Assembly: GCA_023436495.1 (NCBI GenBank)
Contig: JAEZIT010000004.1
Location: 1-8,261 of the forward strand
Source of the DNA: Acidobacteriota bacterium
GTDB lineage: Bacteria; Acidobacteriota; Blastocatellia; Pyrinomonadales; Pyrinomonadaceae
Length of the DNA: 8,261 nt
Direction: 5' to 3'
Positions 5,771-8,261 of the stretch are shown piece by piece. Below the pieces are notes generated by a model. It was not told the origin of the DNA, made no database searches, and worked only from the letters and a program-made list of their open reading frames with translations. Within the stretch, counting starts at the first letter, position 1, and every line of letters starts with the position of its first letter. The translations under genes and the position numbers were made by a program.

Positions 5771-8261
5771 TCACCAGTTCGCTTTTTTAGGCTGGGCGAC
5801 AAAATTCACTTCGGTCAATTCATCGAACAGAGAAATCACCTGCGGCGTGAACTTGTAGGTTTTGTGCTGCACACTGCCGGCATAAGATTCCCCGACGGTG
5901 AGATTATTGAAACGGTAATAACCGAACATATTTGCCTTCGCAATTCTTACTTCTCCGTTTCCGTCGGTCAGGATCACAAGGGCATTCGAAACGCCGCGGC
6001 CGTATGCGTCGACGACGCGCCCCCTGACAGGCACCTGTGCCGCAGTCGGAGCGAGTTCCGCCATCGTCCAATCGGAAAATTCCGTGACGCCCGAAACGGT
6101 CGCCGTGTTCGCGGCCGTGTCGATAACGGTCGTCTGCATTGCCGCTATTTCACTTTCGATCTTATACACGCGATAACTGCCTTCAGTCCCCCCCGTAATA
6201 TCTTCCGCCAGATAGTTAAAGCGGACATCGGTTGAGAGAATGCCGCCCTCGTTGGTCAACGTCCACCATCTCGCCAGCCGGTTCGCCGGCAAACCGGACG
6301 CTGGATCTGAATATTGTCCTTCGTTCGCCGAAGTGGTAAAACTGCCCGCGCCGGGAATAAAATTCAGCAGCTCGACGGGGGCGTAACCGTTAGCGGTTCC
6401 GACCGGAAAGACCATGCTATTGGACGCAGTGGCGGCACTATAGTTAACTTCAGCATTGAATTGTTTCCGCACCTTTCCGTTGACATAGCTGGTCGCCGAA
6501 CCGCCGCTGATCGAAGCGTCAGCGCCGAGCGTCAACGTATTCTGTCCGTTTGAAACGATCCCGTTCGTCAAAGTCAGCGTTCCGTGAACCGTCACATCTC
6601 CGTCGAGTACAATGCCCGCCGGGCTGTTGACGGTCATATCGTTATACGTTCCGGTCCCCAGCGTCTGCGGCGTACTGCCGCCGGTGAAGTTAACCTTTCC
6701 GTCCGATGTGACGTTTCCAGCAGATAGAGTTCCGGCGACGTTGAGCGTGCCGTGATTGATCAAAGAACCGGTTACGTTAAGATTTCGACCGCTCTCGATG
6801 GTTAGGGTGCGTCCCTCCTCGATGGTCAAATTACTGACCGTTACATCAGCGCTCGAAATTGTCGGCTCGTACGTAGCCGTGCCCGAAGGGATAACGACGT
6901 CGTTAGAGGCACCCGGGACGGCGCCGGAATCCCAGTTTGCCGCGACATTCCATTCGCTGCTGTTCAAGGGATCGAACCTCGCCGTTTTGGTAACAGCTTG
7001 ACCGCCCGTCAAAGTGCCGCTGCTCGTGTTGAAATTAGCGTCGCCGCTGTACTGCGAGGTTATGACGTGGCTGCCGGCGGTTAGATTACTGGTCGTACAA
7101 TGGGCTACGGCGCTGGTCAGCGCAGCGTTTTCGCACCCCGCGATCGGACTGCCGTTGTCAAAGAATTGAATCGTGCCGGAAGGCGTGCCGGCCGCAGTTG
7201 AAGCCGACGCAACGGTCGCAATAAAGGTTACATTCTTTTTATAAAGCGATGGGTTCTGAGATGAAGTCAGCGTCGTGGTCGAATTCGATTTATTGACGGT
7301 CAATGTCGCCGCGTTCGACGTCGCCGAACCCAGGGAGTTGGCCATCACGGCTCGATACCGATAGCCGTTCTGCGACATTGCGGCGGTGAAAGTCAGCGTC
7401 GGATTCGTTGCATTAGGGATATTGTTAAAGGAAACTCCGCCATTGGTGCTGAGCTGCCATTGAACGGTTGGCGTCGGGTCGCCGCTGCCGGCTGCCGTAA
7501 AGCTTACCGATGCGCCGGTCGTTACCGTTTGATGATTCGGATGCGATGTAATCGTGGGCGGGTTTCCCGGTGGTGGCGGGGGATCGCCGCAGCCGTTGAA
7601 CATTATCGAGACGTTATTGAACATATCGACGGCGACCGCCAGATCGATGAGCGTATCGCCGTTAAAGTCTTCGGCGGCGACAGCCTTCGAAACATCGCTC
7701 GCCCCGCTTTGTCCGACGTTGAAATCAACCTTTGCTTCGAACGTTCCGTCGCCCCTTCCGCGAAATACCGAAATGAGGCTGCCGACGTCCACCGCGGTGA
7801 CAAGATCGAGGTAAGAATCGCCGTCGAGATCGGTTGCTGTGATGTTGTTCGGCAAGGAAGCCGAAGGATAATTGACGGCCGCTTTAAACGTGCCGTTGCC
7901 GTTGCCCAGCAGGATCGAAACATCGCTGGAGAAATAATTCGCCGTCGCTATGTCGAGCCGGTTATCGCCGTTGAGGTCTGCCACTGTCACGCCCATCGGG
8001 CTTTCGCCGACCGCGTATGTCACGACTGCGGCAAAACTCGGGCTAGCACACGGCGTCGAGTTACAGGTGTTGATGAAAACGGATGCGGTGTCGCCCATGC
8101 CGAAGTTGACCGCGACCATGTCGAGTTTGTTGTCGCCGTTGAAATCCCCGACCTGGACATCGTAGGGCTGCGTCCCGATCGGGTTGAAATCAACTTTAGC
8201 CTTGAACGTGCCGTTACCGTTCCCGAGCAGCACCGAGATGCTGTTGGAGTTCTCGTTGGCC
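5771..8261 (-). CDS. Large multidomain FG-GAP/Ig-like secreted or surface protein, partial (5' end beyond window)
   Basis: The frame runs open through the right edge, leaving 829 visible residues (residue 1 at 8258-8260). The GTG at 8231-8233 lies inside a repeat and is not the start. In order: four FG-GAP/VCBS-type units (about 1-223) with calcium-loop-like motifs such as DFNGDNKLD, DLNGDNRLD, DLDGDSYLD and DFNGDTLID; a Pro-rich hinge (227-231); an I-set-like Ig domain (about 234-322); a second Ig-like domain of the kind found in bacterial surface proteins (about 325-420, with GTIQFFDNG and YSGDANF); a beta-rich region starting with NWDSGAVPGASNDVVIPSG and continuing as short T/N/G-rich strands (about 435-600); a beta region (about 600-735); and a C-terminal carboxypeptidase-regulatory-like beta-sandwich (about 742-824) ending in KKANW. 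Such proteins are exported and act in adhesion or cell-surface display, but the signal peptide would be outside the window. No catalytic motif was seen. An intrinsic terminator follows the stop. Confidence 0.93.
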   Translation of the reverse strand, partial: ANENSNSISVLLGNGNGTFKAKVDFNPIGTQPYDVQVGDFNGDNKLDMVAVNFGMGDTASVFINTCNSTPCASPSFAAVVTYAVGESPMGVTVADLNGDNRLDIATANYFSSDVSILLGNGNGTFKAAVNYPSASLPNNITATDLDGDSYLDLVTAVDVGSLISVFRGRGDGTFEAKVDFNVGQSGASDVSKAVAAEDFNGDTLIDLAVAVDMFNNVSIMFNGCGDPPPPPGNPPTITSHPNHQTVTTGASVSFTAAGSGDPTPTVQWQLSTNGGVSFNNIPNATNPTLTFTAAMSQNGYRYRAVMANSLGSATSNAATLTVNKSNSTTTLTSSQNPSLYKKNVTFIATVASASTAAGTPSGTIQFFDNGSPIAGCENAALTSAVAHCTTSNLTAGSHVITSQYSGDANFNTSSGTLTGGQAVTKTARFDPLNSSEWNVAANWDSGAVPGASNDVVIPSGTATYEPTISSADVTVSNLTIEEGRTLTIESGRNLNVTGSLINHGTLNVAGTLSAGNVTSDGKVNFTGGSTPQTLGTGTYNDMTVNSPAGIVLDGDVTVHGTLTLTNGIVSNGQNTLTLGADASISGGSATSYVNGKVRKQFNAEVNYSAATASNSMVFPVGTANGYAPVELLNFIPGAGSFTTSANEGQYSDPASGLPANRLARWWTLTNEGGILSTDVRFNYLAEDITGGTEGSYRVYKIESEIAAMQTTVIDTAANTATVSGVTEFSDWTMAELAPTAAQVPVRGRVVDAYGRGVSNALVILTDGNGEVRIAKANMFGYYRFNNLTVGESYAGSVQHKTYKFTPQVISLFDELTEVNFVAQPKKANW
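7589..8260 (-). repeat. Tandem FG-GAP/VCBS-type coding repeats
   Basis: Four degenerate units of about 55-65 residues each carry a D-x-(N/D)-G-D-x-x-(L/I)-D loop followed by a hydrophobic strand. Two units share LLGNGNGTFKA. Their DNA (within 7880-7915 and 8198-8233) is still about 25/30 identical over the best stretch, which suggests fairly recent unit duplication or homogenisation. The array probably continues beyond the right edge. Such units usually form blades of a beta-propeller. Confidence 0.8.

Noticed and set aside
5335..5802. Minus-strand 155-residue open frame overlapping the surface-protein end
   Set aside because: It crosses the terminator and reads Arg/Pro-rich shadow sequence. 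Only a short piece (VGFIEINE) belongs to the relic, before the frameshift.
8231..8233. GTG as start codon of the surface protein
   Set aside because: It falls inside an FG-GAP repeat and the frame continues open to the window edge, so the gene is 5'-truncated.

Overview
The window looks like mid-GC chromosomal DNA from a free-living Gram-negative bacterium. It has sigma-54 regulation, cyclic-di-GMP signalling and long secreted repeat proteins. The C-terminal module of the right-hand protein (a carboxypeptidase-regulatory-like beta-sandwich with the texture GRVVDAYGRG...ILTDGNG...FGYYRF) is a style I associate with Acidobacteriota, especially Blastocatellia and Pyrinomonadales. That placement is inference from protein texture only. 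No rRNA, tRNA, transposase or CRISPR array was seen.

Layout. Positions 1-1000 (minus) hold a receiver-PAS-PAS protein whose 3' part lies outside the window. A 436-bp gap follows, with a strong hairpin at 1041-1077 in the leader of that gene. Positions 1437-2888 (minus) hold a complete NtrC-family response regulator (receiver, AAA+ with GAFTGA, Fis-type HTH). A 637-bp divergent intergenic region (2889-3525) separates it from a complete receiver-GGDEF-EAL cyclic-di-GMP protein at 3526-5286 (plus). Positions 5287-5719 hold no intact gene, only a GC-rich, frameshifted, start-less relic on the minus strand. A clear intrinsic terminator at 5720-5751 closes a large partial surface or secreted protein at 5771-8261 (minus), made of FG-GAP/VCBS repeats, Ig-like domains, a beta-rich region and a C-terminal beta-sandwich. 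Its start lies beyond the right edge.

How it may work together. The divergent intergenic region carries two outward-facing -24/-12 (sigma-54) promoter matches. A near-perfect one (3026-3042, minus) faces the NtrC-family gene and a weaker one (3262-3277, plus) faces the receiver-GGDEF-EAL gene. Between them lie two adjacent inverted repeats and a direct repeat with 10-bp spacing, which would suit an enhancer. The simplest model is that the NtrC-like regulator controls its own gene and the neighbouring cyclic-di-GMP enzyme from one shared enhancer. In that enzyme the EAL domain keeps its catalytic residues while the GGDEF domain is degenerate, so the predicted output is cyclic-di-GMP breakdown. 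No complete sensor kinase is visible. The truncated receiver-PAS-PAS protein could lead into a kinase domain outside the window. Its receiver lacks the conserved lysine and one acidic residue, so it may not signal by normal phosphorylation.
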